A DNA stretch of 64,000 nucleotides from positions 1 through 64,000 of IMG/VR virus record IMGVR_UViG_3300043409_000785. One strand, 5' to 3'. Within the stretch, counting starts at the first letter, position 1. Every line of letters starts with the position of its first letter. Origin of the DNA: a virus. A program made the position numbers and the translations under genes. Shown here piece by piece: positions 5,495 through 12,109 of this stretch. The notes under the pieces were generated by a model. That model was given only the letters and a program-made list of their open reading frames with translations, did no database searches and was not told the DNA's origin.

Positions 5495-6034
5495 ATGAAA
5501 CAACTTACATTCGCTGGAATCGGTTCGAGGGAAACACCTGGGCCTATCCTCAATCTCATGACCCAGATTGGCTATGACCTTGCCAAGTCTGGATGGCTGC
5601 TTCGCTCAGGCTTTGCTGATGGAGCTGACAATGCCTTTGCCTACGGTGCTGAACAAGCACAAGGAGCCATGGAGCTTTTCATTCCATGGAAAGGCTTTAA
5701 CAATGCTCCCAACATGGATCAACGATTCATCGTTCCTGAGTTCTCTGACCTGCAAATGAGTATTGCAGCCAAGTGCCATCCTGCCTGGAACCAATGCAGC
5801 CAAGGGGCTAAGAAGCTTCATGCTCGCAATGTCAATCAGGTGCTTGGCAAAAACCTGGATGACCCTTCTGACCTCATCATTTGCTGGACACCCAATGGTT
5901 CTGGCAGTGGTGGAACAGGTCAGGCTATTCGCATTGCCAAGATTGCCCAAGTACCTGTCTTCGATCTTGCTATTCCTGGCAAGTTTGACGAGCTGGTCAA
6001 GTATGTTGAACAACTGGAAAAGAACAATGTCTGA
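5495..6034 (+). CDS. SLOG / DprA-like Rossmann protein
   Basis: 179 residues. 'FAGIGSRETPGP' at residues 6-17 and 'LRSGFADGADNAFAYGA' at 36-52 are the two glycine-rich nucleotide-binding motifs of the SLOG superfamily (DprA, LOG, YspA), and 'LIICWTPNGSGSGGTGQAIRIA' gives the third loop. Such proteins bind nucleotides or NAD-derived ligands; in N4-like phages a gene of this kind often lies before the RNAP genes. Ribosome site is the motif-type AACCAAGGAAAG. Overlaps the next start by eight bases. A role in nucleotide sensing or in blocking NAD-based defence is inference. Confidence 0.8.
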   Translation: MKQLTFAGIGSRETPGPILNLMTQIGYDLAKSGWLLRSGFADGADNAFAYGAEQAQGAMELFIPWKGFNNAPNMDQRFIVPEFSDLQMSIAAKCHPAWNQCSQGAKKLHARNVNQVLGKNLDDPSDLIICWTPNGSGSGGTGQAIRIAKIAQVPVFDLAIPGKFDELVKYVEQLEKNNV

Positions 6035-6362
6035 ACTGCTGAAGAACTTCTACCTGGCTTATGCTGCATGGCTGGATGATGGTACCCAAGATGAAACTGT
6101 CTTCAGCAAAGCAAATGGTTTGTGCTCTAACCTGCGTTGGTACTGTGATTACGTTGAAACCAGCGATGCTGAGTGGTTCTGTGTAAAAGGTGAACTGGTA
6201 GATCAGTTCATTGATGCTGGGTTGAACAAGACATATCCGTTCGACCTTGATGGCTTTGCTTATGAAAAGTCTGGTCAACAATATAAATGTCATCTCAAGC
6301 CTAGACGCATCCAATGGGTGCGTGATCAAGTAGCCAAAATCAAGGAAGAAGCGTCTAGCTAG
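6027..6362 (+). CDS. Hypothetical protein, 111 aa
   Basis: The ATG at 6027 overlaps the SLOG stop, indicating translational coupling; a longer frame upstream would lie wholly inside the SLOG gene. The protein is Trp/Tyr-rich and acidic ('FYLAYAAWLDDGTQDETVFSKANGLCSNLRWYCDY') with a basic C-terminal helix. I know this pattern only as an uncharacterised phage protein. Confidence 0.7.
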   Translation: MSELLKNFYLAYAAWLDDGTQDETVFSKANGLCSNLRWYCDYVETSDAEWFCVKGELVDQFIDAGLNKTYPFDLDGFAYEKSGQQYKCHLKPRRIQWVRDQVAKIKEEASS

Positions 6363-6369
6363 TTCTGTG

Positions 6370-6400
6370 AAGCATTCTGGTATTCATTACTCGAATGCTT
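6370..6400 (+). terminator. Hairpin after 6027-6362
   Basis: AAGCATTC/GAATGCTT, eight perfect pairs around a 15-base loop, nine bases after the stop. No T run. Confidence 0.5.
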
Positions 6401-6449
6401 TGCAGAGAATGTTTAGTTTGTTTTTTGAATAATTAACCTGGAGTACCTT

Positions 6450-6752
6450 ATGACCTTGAATCAATACATCGCTCAAGAACACGTCAAGCGTAAAAACGCT
6501 TACGAACCAATCAAGCCTATCGAATGTGTTGATGGTTTCACCATCAGTGTTCAAGCATCCCGAGTGCATTATTGTGAACCTCGCGAAAAAGATGGGCCAT
6601 ATTTATCTGTTGAATGTGGTTTCCCATCATCCGATGTACCTGAGATGGCTGACTACAAGGATGGTGATGATTACGACACTGATTCGGTTTTTGTCTGCGT
6701 CCCTGTTGAAATTGTGGAAGCAGTCCTGGCAAAGCATGGAGGCATGAAATGA
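6450..6752 (+). CDS. Hypothetical protein, 100 aa
   Basis: Start 6450 has TGGAG nine bases upstream. Short beta strands ('FTISVQASRVHYC', 'YLSVECGFPSS') and a final helix. No family recognised. Its stop overlaps the start of the macro-like gene (ATGA at 6749-6752), so the two are coupled. Confidence 0.65.
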   Translation: MTLNQYIAQEHVKRKNAYEPIKPIECVDGFTISVQASRVHYCEPREKDGPYLSVECGFPSSDVPEMADYKDGDDYDTDSVFVCVPVEIVEAVLAKHGGMK

Positions 6753-7129
6753 CTAAAGTGTTTACGTTCGGCAGCAATGCCGCTGGAATCCACGGTGCTG
6801 GTGCTGCTAAGGAAGCCTACAAGAAGCACGGTGCTCGTTGGAAAGCTGGCTACGGCCATTATGGCAATAGCTTTGCCATCCCTACCAAAAGCATTTATCT
6901 TGAGACGTTAACTCTGGGCACCATCAAGGCTTACGTGGAAGGCTTCAAAGCCTACGCTGCTGACCATCCTGAGTTGACCTTTCAGGTTACTCAAATTGGT
7001 TGTGGATTGGCTGGCTACCAGGACAAGGACATTGCTCCTTTGTTCATTGGTTCCAGTCTCAATTGCCAGTTCGATAGCGCCTGGGAATCGTTTCTCGGTG
7101 CTGAGTTCACCTACTGGGGTCATGTATGA
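6749..7129 (+). CDS. Macro-domain-like protein
   Basis: 126 residues. 'VFTFGSNAAGIHGAGAAKEA' at 4-23 and 'QVTQIGCGLAGYQDKDIAPLF' at ~83-103 match the two ligand-loop motifs of a widespread macro-like family that binds or hydrolyses ADP-ribose-type compounds; 'GNSFAIPTK' is the strand between. Coupled by ATGA overlaps to genes on both sides. Together with the SLOG gene it suggests early handling of NAD-derived signals, which is inference. Confidence 0.7.
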   Translation: MTKVFTFGSNAAGIHGAGAAKEAYKKHGARWKAGYGHYGNSFAIPTKSIYLETLTLGTIKAYVEGFKAYAADHPELTFQVTQIGCGLAGYQDKDIAPLFIGSSLNCQFDSAWESFLGAEFTYWGHV

Positions 7130-7311
7130 CCTCTGAGCAATTCCTGCTGATGTCGGCTCAAGGCAGACCTGTCCGTGAGTTTGAATCACCTGACGCAGCC
7201 CGTCACTGGGCGCAAAAGCGAAAGGAATCAGCTGATGGCTACTATTGCCCCAACCTGATTCTGATCAAGAAAACCACCACTGTCGTTGAAGAAATTCTCG
7301 ACTACGTTTGA
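7126..7311 (+). CDS. Hypothetical protein, 61 aa
   Basis: ATGA overlap with the macro-like gene. 'SPDAARHWAQKRKES' forms a basic helix, the rest is beta-like. No family recognised. Last gene before RNAP1, whose ribosome site overlaps its stop region. Confidence 0.65.
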   Translation: MTSEQFLLMSAQGRPVREFESPDAARHWAQKRKESADGYYCPNLILIKKTTTVVEEILDYV

Positions 7312-7326
7312 ACCAAAGGAAACAAA

Positions 7327-8145
7327 ATGCAAGACGCAAATAAAATGCAGCATCAAATCATATTGGAAAAACTCTTCGCCAAGAACCAGCTCATAGACAG
7401 ACTGCGCTATGAGTTCTTCCACAACAAGTCTCCAGACTTTGTGGGCTACATGGAAGCAGTGCAGATTGATATGAACTTCGGCCTGGATCTCTTGATCCAG
7501 ATGCAATTGCACAAGCGCTGTAGTCTTCAAGTGCTGTTGGGTACTCTTCGCGGTCACTACGAGACAGCTCAAGAAGTAGCTGATGCCATCCTGAAGTGTG
7601 CTGAGGCTTATCTGGTAGATTTTGATCCTGCTCTGGAAGTCTTCATTGTGAAGTTCCTGGTCAATGCTAACGTTCAGGAAGAGTTGGATCGTTATCAGTA
7701 TCCATTGCCTATGGTGGTAGAGCCTGAAGAGGTAACTAATAACAAAAGCACTGGCTACAAAACTATTCCTGGTTCACTTATCCTCAAGAAGAACCATCAC
7801 AATGACGATATTTGTTTAGACCACATCAACCGAATGAATAAAGTCAAGCTTACTCTTGATGCAGATACTGCCATGATGGTTAAGAACCAATGGAAGGGTC
7901 TGGACAAGATGAAGGATGGGGATACCAAGGAAAAGTTTGAGAAGCGCAAGAAGGCATTTGCGCTTTATGACAAAGTAGCTAAGGACGTGATTGGCCTCTT
8001 AACTCAAGAGGGTAATGAGTTCTATCTAACACATGCCTACGATAAACGTGGCCGTACTTACTGTAAGGGCTACCATGTTAACTACCAAGGTAATCCTTGG
8101 AACAAGGCTGTAATTCAGTTTGCAGATAAAGAATTAATTGACTGA
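7327..8145 (+). CDS. RNAP1, subunit of middle RNA polymerase (N4 gp15-like)
   Basis: 272 residues, close to the N4 RNAP1 length. It is the N-terminal part of a T7-type single-subunit RNA polymerase; the conserved DxxGR element is seen near the C-terminus as 'YDKRGRTYCKGYHVNYQGNPW' (residues ~240-260), which lines the active site near the template. In N4, RNAP1 and RNAP2 assemble into one enzyme that transcribes middle genes. Ribosome site AAAGGAAAC is part of a motif copy (7310-7320). A small membrane-protein gene and a terminator hairpin separate it from RNAP2. Confidence 0.9.
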   Translation: MQDANKMQHQIILEKLFAKNQLIDRLRYEFFHNKSPDFVGYMEAVQIDMNFGLDLLIQMQLHKRCSLQVLLGTLRGHYETAQEVADAILKCAEAYLVDFDPALEVFIVKFLVNANVQEELDRYQYPLPMVVEPEEVTNNKSTGYKTIPGSLILKKNHHNDDICLDHINRMNKVKLTLDADTAMMVKNQWKGLDKMKDGDTKEKFEKRKKAFALYDKVAKDVIGLLTQEGNEFYLTHAYDKRGRTYCKGYHVNYQGNPWNKAVIQFADKELID

Positions 8146-8155
8146 GGAAACAATA

Positions 8156-8362
8156 ATGATCATTCCACTCTGGATCACCACCGCACTTCAATCACTGTAC
8201 TACTTATGGGCAGTTATTGAGGTGTTCACTCTAGCTTGTGTCATCTGGAACAACACCAGTCCACATCTGGAAAAGATTCACTACACAGACATTGGACTTA
8301 AGTACAGTGTGTTGTTTGTCATCGTGTCTGTGTTCTATTTCAGTTACCTCGTAGTGGGTTAA
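8156..8362 (+). CDS. Small membrane protein between RNAP genes, 68 aa
   Basis: ATG 8156 with GAGGAAAC upstream. Two transmembrane helices (residues ~5-32 'LWITTALQSLYYLWAVIEVF' and ~49-66 'YSVLFVIVSVFYFSYLVVG') joined by a short polar loop. No family recognised. N4 RNAP2 is membrane-associated early in infection, so a membrane protein made with it could be an anchor; this is inference. Confidence 0.65.
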   Translation: MIIPLWITTALQSLYYLWAVIEVFTLACVIWNNTSPHLEKIHYTDIGLKYSVLFVIVSVFYFSYLVVG

Positions 8363-8383
8363 TACACTAACTCTCCCCAACTC

Positions 8384-8407
8384 AAGGGCCACTCATGTGG
8401 TCCTTTT
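8384..8407 (+). terminator. Attenuator-like hairpin between RNAP1 and RNAP2
   Basis: AAGGGCCAC (8384-8392) / GTGGTCCTT (8397-8405), nine pairs with a TCAT loop, then TTCATTTG. Placed 29 bases before the RNAP2 start, so it could lower RNAP2 relative to RNAP1. Confidence 0.6.
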
Positions 8408-8435
8408 CATTTGTCAATTTACTTCAGGACGCATT

Positions 8436-9647
8436 ATGCAGAAGTTTCAAACATTCACCGCTCGTCAATATTTGATGATCGACATCGCCAACAACTTTGG
8501 CCTCGACAAAAAGAACTGGGATGACCGTCTTGCTTGGTTCAAAGAGAATGAGCACTGCCTCATGGATCTGGTCAAGCAAGCTGAGACACCAGCTCTGTAC
8601 TACGCAGGTGTCAAAGCCTGGGAAGCTGTGCAGCGTGGTGAGCCTATCGGTTACCTCATCTCACTCGACGCAACTGCGAGTGGTTTTCAGTGCTTAGCTG
8701 CCTTGACGGGTGATCATAGTGCAGCTCAACTGTGCAACGTGGTGGACACTGGCAAACGTGAAGATGCCTACACCGTGGTGTACAACTTCATGATGTCTGT
8801 TTTGGGTGAAGACTCCAAGATTGACCGTGCTGACACCAAACAGGCCATCATGACTGCGCTCTACGGCAGCAAGGCTCAGCCCAAGAAAGTCTTTGGCACT
8901 GGCAAGCTGCTCAAGACCTTTTACGCTGTGATGAATCATTTGGCTCCTGCTGCTTGGAAGCTCAACGAGGCTTTCTTGGCTATGTGGAATCCACAGGCAC
9001 TCATTAACAGCTGGGTACTTCCTGACAACTTCCATGTTCATGTGAAGGTCATGAACCAGGAAGAGGAAACAGTCCATTTTCTGAACAAGCCCTACACCAC
9101 GTTCAGGACGGTCAATGCTCCAAAAGAGGATGGCCGCAGTTTGGGAGCAAATTGCATACATTCGGCTGATGCGCTTATCGTTCGTGAGATTGCAAGACGT
9201 TGTGATCACGATCCTGCTCAGGTTCAGTACCTCTATGAAGTGCTAGAAACCTATTCCGAGCATCCTGCTGAGGAAGACAACATCTCCCTCAAGATGGTGG
9301 AAACCCTCTGGCAGCACTACCTTGATTCAGGCTATCTTTCAGCCCGGATCATGGACTATTTGCATGCCGATACGGTGCATCTGGTGGACCGTGAGGTGGT
9401 CAAGGAACTGCTGGATTCGCTGCCCAAGAAGCCTTTCAAGGTGCTGTCAATTCACGACTGCTGGAGGTGCCTTCCAGCCTACGGTAATGACATTCGCTGG
9501 CAGTACAACAATCAATTGATGTTGATTGCCAAGAGCAACCTGCTGCAGTTCCTGCTGTCCCAGATCATGGGCAAGGAGATCAAGATCACTAAACAAGATC
9601 CTGATCTTTGGAAGAGCATCATGGAATCGAACTACAGCTTGAGCTGA
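8436..9647 (+). CDS. RNAP2, catalytic subunit of middle RNA polymerase (N4 gp16-like)
   Basis: 403 residues, nearly the N4 length. It holds all catalytic motifs missing from RNAP1: motif A 'LISLDATASGFQCLAALTGD' (metal-binding Asp), motif B 'DTKQAIMTALYGSKAQPKK' (catalytic Lys and Tyr-Gly) and motif C 'VLSIHDCWRCLPA' (HD). The start at 8436 is chosen because a GTG at 8397 lies inside the terminator hairpin; the ribosome site is only a weak CAGGAC. Followed by two strong terminators, so it ends this unit. Confidence 0.92.
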   Translation: MQKFQTFTARQYLMIDIANNFGLDKKNWDDRLAWFKENEHCLMDLVKQAETPALYYAGVKAWEAVQRGEPIGYLISLDATASGFQCLAALTGDHSAAQLCNVVDTGKREDAYTVVYNFMMSVLGEDSKIDRADTKQAIMTALYGSKAQPKKVFGTGKLLKTFYAVMNHLAPAAWKLNEAFLAMWNPQALINSWVLPDNFHVHVKVMNQEEETVHFLNKPYTTFRTVNAPKEDGRSLGANCIHSADALIVREIARRCDHDPAQVQYLYEVLETYSEHPAEEDNISLKMVETLWQHYLDSGYLSARIMDYLHADTVHLVDREVVKELLDSLPKKPFKVLSIHDCWRCLPAYGNDIRWQYNNQLMLIAKSNLLQFLLSQIMGKEIKITKQDPDLWKSIMESNYSLS

Positions 9648-9649
9648 TC

Positions 9650-9689
9650 AAATACTGGAATCTCCGAAAGGTGGTTCCAGTATTTTTTT
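9650..9689 (+). terminator. Strong terminator after RNAP2
   Basis: AAATACTGGAA (9650-9660) / TTCCAGTATTT (9675-9685) with seven T. It begins three bases after the RNAP2 stop. Confidence 0.9.
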
Positions 9690-9764
9690 GGTTCCTACAT
9701 ATATATGGCAGATTTTTTGAGAAAAACTTCAATGAATTCAACAACTTAGCTGCTGCGAAAGGAC

Positions 9765-9806
9765 GTAAAAAAACCTACTCCCCTGCAAGGAAATAGGTTT
9801 TTTTAC
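9765..9806. terminator. Second, bidirectional terminator
   Basis: Thirteen perfect pairs, GTAAAAAAACCTA (9765-9777) with TAGGTTTTTTTAC (9794-9806); A run before and T run after allow function on either strand. Confidence 0.85.
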
Positions 9807-9848
9807 TAACTATGGTATGCTGTAGGTTCCTCAACGAAAGCAACCAAT

Positions 9849-10253
9849 ATGGGTATTCTACTAGCAGCTTACGACTCAAGCAAAACTGAAGTCACGTTCG
9901 GCAAAAAAAGATTCAACGTGCCCTTCTACTCACCACTACAAACAAGGAACAAGTGCATGACTGACGCAAGAAAAGTCCTACAGACGCTTACCAAAACAGA
10001 GTCTTGGTTCTTTTGGGAAATGGATATATCCAAGGATACGGAAACAAATGAAGTAATGTTTTCTAGGAGTAATTGCCCAGAAGAGAATAAAACCACCTAC
10101 CCAACTATTATTAAAAATCTGGTTGACAAAGGTATGATTTTGCGAATCAAGCAAAACCATTACCTGATAAACCCCAACGTGACGATGCCCAAGTTTGATT
10201 CGTATGCCAAAGTGTTGGCCAAATGGCATAGCTTAGGTGGCTTGCCGCTGTAG
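9849..10253 (+). CDS. Winged-helix protein, RepL-like
   Basis: 134 residues. Residues ~40-115 look like a winged helix: 'KVLQTLTKTESWFFWEMD', then an acidic wing, 'TYPTIIKNLVDKGMILRIKQNHYLINP'. The last stretch (helix, KG, I.RI, Y.INP) is the signature of RepL-type plasmid replication initiators and related phage DNA-binding proteins. It may be a regulator or replication initiator. It starts a new unit after the double terminator; no clear Shine-Dalgarno is present. Confidence 0.6.
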   Translation: MGILLAAYDSSKTEVTFGKKRFNVPFYSPLQTRNKCMTDARKVLQTLTKTESWFFWEMDISKDTETNEVMFSRSNCPEENKTTYPTIIKNLVDKGMILRIKQNHYLINPNVTMPKFDSYAKVLAKWHSLGGLPL

Positions 10254-10298
10254 TGGCATAGCTATTCTTTCTTTGGTTCTAAAAACTAGGAGTGACTT

Positions 10299-10631
10299 AT
10301 AACAAATGATCGTATTAAAGAATTGGCACTGGCCAATGGATTCAAGCTTGTAAATCAAGGCATGGCAGGTATTGACCTGGAGCCTCCTGTTTATGCCTTT
10401 GCAAATGCTTTGCTTGCAGAGCACAAAAGCTGGCAACCACTGACAAGCAAAATGCTTGAGCAGTTTGAGCTGGAAGGCTCTGGTGAGTGCTTCCTTATTG
10501 ATGATGATGATGGATTCAAACTGGTAGGTGTCTATGAGTGGCGTCAAGGCAGGAACCCACATGGATTTTCTGACAGTGATGGTCGATGGTATTCAGCAAG
10601 CGACTTCACCAAGATCATGATCAATCCTTGA
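10299..10631 (+). CDS. Conserved phage protein with apparent ATA start, 110 aa
   Basis: The in-frame sequence from 10299 reads (I)TNDRIKELALANGFKL, the usual N-terminus of a small conserved phage family ('IKELALANGFKL'). TAGGAG lies six bases before this ATA codon, exactly where a start is expected, and no ATG or GTG exists in frame until far inside; the next usable start is TTG at 10323, which would remove eight family-typical residues. So either AUA is used, or the start has mutated. The C-terminal half is acidic ('LIDDDDGFKLVGVYEW') and ends 'SASDFTKIMINP'. Function unknown. Confidence 0.6.
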   Translation: MTNDRIKELALANGFKLVNQGMAGIDLEPPVYAFANALLAEHKSWQPLTSKMLEQFELEGSGECFLIDDDDGFKLVGVYEWRQGRNPHGFSDSDGRWYSASDFTKIMINP

Positions 10632-10702
10632 TTTCTTTACTTGGTTCACTAATCTTTTCTTGGGTTGGTAAACCCATTCAACAATTTTTAGGAGCATCCC
10701 TC

Positions 10703-11116
10703 ATGGGCCTCGATCAGTACGCCTACCGCATCAAAGCTGGCATTCTCAACGATAACGATCAAATTGATCTGTGTAGCAATCTTTTCCATGATGGAAACCC
10801 ACTGCCAGGGGTTGACACAAAATTTGCCTACTGGCGCAAGTTCAACGCCTTGCACGGCTGGATGGAACAGCTCTACCGTAGCAAGGGTGGCACCAAAGAA
10901 TTCAACTGCACCACAGTACGTTTGATACCAGATGACATTGCTCGCCTAGAGTCGATGGCTTTGGCTAAAGCTCTAGTACCTGTAGCTGGATTCTTCTTTG
11001 GAGATAGCGAGTCTCCCTTCAGCGATGAAGACAAGGATGAAGTGCTTGAGTTTGTTTCAAAAGCCAAAGAAGCTCTGGCTTCTGGTGATGCTGTTGCGTA
11101 TGACAGCTGGTGGTAG
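10703..11116 (+). CDS. Conserved phage protein, 137 aa
   Basis: Start 10703 has AGGAG eight bases upstream; a longer frame from 10586 overlaps the previous gene. 'MGLDQYAYRI' and 'FAYWRKFNALHGWMEQLY' are the hallmarks of a family found in many phages, with a phospholipid- or nucleotide-free, uncharacterised fold. The C-terminal region is acidic ('SPFSDEDKDEVLEF'). Followed by a GC-rich hairpin and the pseudoknotted noncoding element. Confidence 0.75.
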   Translation: MGLDQYAYRIKAGILNDNDQIDLCSNLFHDGNPLPGVDTKFAYWRKFNALHGWMEQLYRSKGGTKEFNCTTVRLIPDDIARLESMALAKALVPVAGFFFGDSESPFSDEDKDEVLEFVSKAKEALASGDAVAYDSWW

Positions 11117-11140
11117 GCTCAGCCTTTCTTGGGTTGAGTA

Positions 11141-11400
11141 AACTATAAAGCCTGCCTGAAATGGCAGGCCCATCATTGAATGACATTGAGTAGGTTGCCA
11201 CAACAACCTAACTACTTGTGGGTATGCCGGAGCTGAGGCTGCGGTCAGTGTTATTCAATGATGGTGAATGTGGGATGCTGACCCACAACGAGTGTCGGTA
11301 AATCCCCATCCGATTCGATAGGATATGACTCAAGGTGTGTGAAATAGCGGGTTGTCTCAGGACAGCAATAGGCTTTCACTGCAAACGTAAGGACACCATG
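11141..11400 (+). ncRNA. Candidate pseudoknotted noncoding RNA
   Basis: No gene fits in this 337-base gap, but many helices do: GCCTGCC/GGCAGGC (11150-11156 with 11163-11169), CATCATTGAAT/ATTCAATGATG (11171-11181 with 11253-11263), TAGGTTG/CAACCTA (11191-11197 with 11204-11210), TTGTGGGT/ACCCACAA (11216-11223 with 11281-11288) and GTGAAA/TTTCAC (11339-11344 with 11374-11379). The second and fourth helices interleave, which is a pseudoknot. The first hairpin may instead terminate the upstream gene. Class unknown; it could be a stable trans RNA or a leader of the next gene. Confidence 0.5.
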
Positions 11401-11453
11401 CAAGGATCAGCTCTCGCCACCATCACCTATTGTTAATAACTAAGGAACCAAAG

Positions 11454-11726
11454 ATGAACCGAGAAAAGAATGAGCAGTCTGTGATGATGTCTGCTTTTGC
11501 TCTGTGCCCAACTGAGCAAAGTCATCCTCAAAAAATGAAGTGGATCGGTGACTACTTTCTCAAGCACTACGTCCCGTGGGTGCCCAAGTACGCTCAGCTT
11601 TCCCAAGAGGAATGTGATCGTCTGCAGTACGATCAAGGTGGTTGGACACGTAAGTTCCGTGAGGCTCACAAGCTAGGCTGGGATGCAGCAAGGAAAGCTC
11701 ATGAAACTGATCTGCCCAAACTGTGA
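11454..11726 (+). CDS. Hypothetical protein, 90 aa
   Basis: ATG 11454 follows a motif copy (GGAACCAAAGA) that also supplies the AAGGAA site. Trp/Tyr/Lys-rich with helices ('KWIGDYFLKHYVPWVPKY', 'FREAHKLGWDAARKAHE'). No family recognised. Overlaps the next gene by 26 bases. Confidence 0.65.
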   Translation: MNREKNEQSVMMSAFALCPTEQSHPQKMKWIGDYFLKHYVPWVPKYAQLSQEECDRLQYDQGGWTRKFREAHKLGWDAARKAHETDLPKL

Positions 11727-11898
11727 GACAGAAGGTAGCCTGTCTGTGATAGAAACCAGACAGTCTGCCAAGCTCATCTACCGTACAAGGAGATGTGAAT
11801 CCTGTAAGTGGAAGTTCACTACCCACGAAACTTTTGCTGAAGATGAGACTATCCCCAACAATATCCGTAGAAATTACAGCAAAGAGTTGGAAAGCTAG
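11701..11898 (+). CDS. NrdR-like zinc-ribbon protein
   Basis: 65 residues. 'MKLICPNCETEGSLSVIETRQS' and 'RTRRCESCKWKFTTHETF' reproduce the N-terminal zinc ribbon of NrdR (two CxxC pairs, then the RFTTYE-like segment), which in bacteria binds NrdR boxes upstream of ribonucleotide reductase genes. The nucleotide-binding ATP-cone of NrdR is missing, so it is a DNA-binding module alone. ATG 11701 has AGGAAA upstream. Possible role: interfering with host nucleotide control; inference. Confidence 0.7.
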   Translation: MKLICPNCETEGSLSVIETRQSAKLIYRTRRCESCKWKFTTHETFAEDETIPNNIRRNYSKELES

Positions 11899-11933
11899 TG
11901 TAGAATTAAGTTAGTGGTAGCCCAGAGATGGGG

Positions 11934-12034
11934 CTATCCTAGAAGCAGGTTGTAACTCAGTTGGTAGAGTAGAGTCCACCGAACACCGATCTTTTGTCGC
12001 TGGTTCGAGTCCAGCCAGCCTGCTTCTAGGATAG
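11934..12034 (+). repeat. 16-bp inverted repeat bracketing the first tRNA
   Basis: CTATCCTAGAAGCAGG (11934-11949) pairs perfectly with CCTGCTTCTAGGATAG (12019-12034). It extends the acceptor stem of the tRNA-like gene well beyond normal, and ends exactly where tRNA-Met begins. Confidence 0.85.
11946..12023 (+). tRNA. tRNA-like gene, anticodon unclear
   Basis: Acceptor CAGGTTG/CAGCCTG, T8-A9, D-arm ACTC-AGTTGGTA-GAGT and T-arm GCTGG-TTCGAGT-CCAGC are all present. The stretch between D-stem and T-stem is 28 bases (11971-11998), about five more than normal, and I cannot draw an anticodon stem in it. No CCA is encoded. Either a degenerate tRNA, one with an unusual arm, or a tRNA mimic. Confidence 0.6.
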
Positions 12035-12109
12035 TGTGATGTAGCTCAGTGGTAGAGCAGAGAACTCATAATTCTTTGGTCCTTGGTTCAAATCCAAGCT
12101 TCACAACCA
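12035..12109 (+). tRNA. tRNA with CAT anticodon (Met, or Ile2)
   Basis: Acceptor TGTGATG/CTTCACA (one T-T mismatch), D-arm GCTC-AGTGGTA-GAGC, anticodon arm GAGAA-CTCATAA-TTCTT, T-arm CTTGG-TTCAAAT-CCAAG, A and an encoded CCA. The anticodon CAT could be elongator Met or a lysidine-modified Ile tRNA; the first pair T1-A72 argues against initiator. Its T-arm by chance contains CCTTGGTTC. Confidence 0.9.

Noticed and set aside
12079-12100. The dispersed motif as a tRNA T-arm mimic
   Set aside because: The resemblance (CCTTGGTTCAA) is confined to the generic GGTTC of T-arms; most copies lack the rest of the arm and its pairing.
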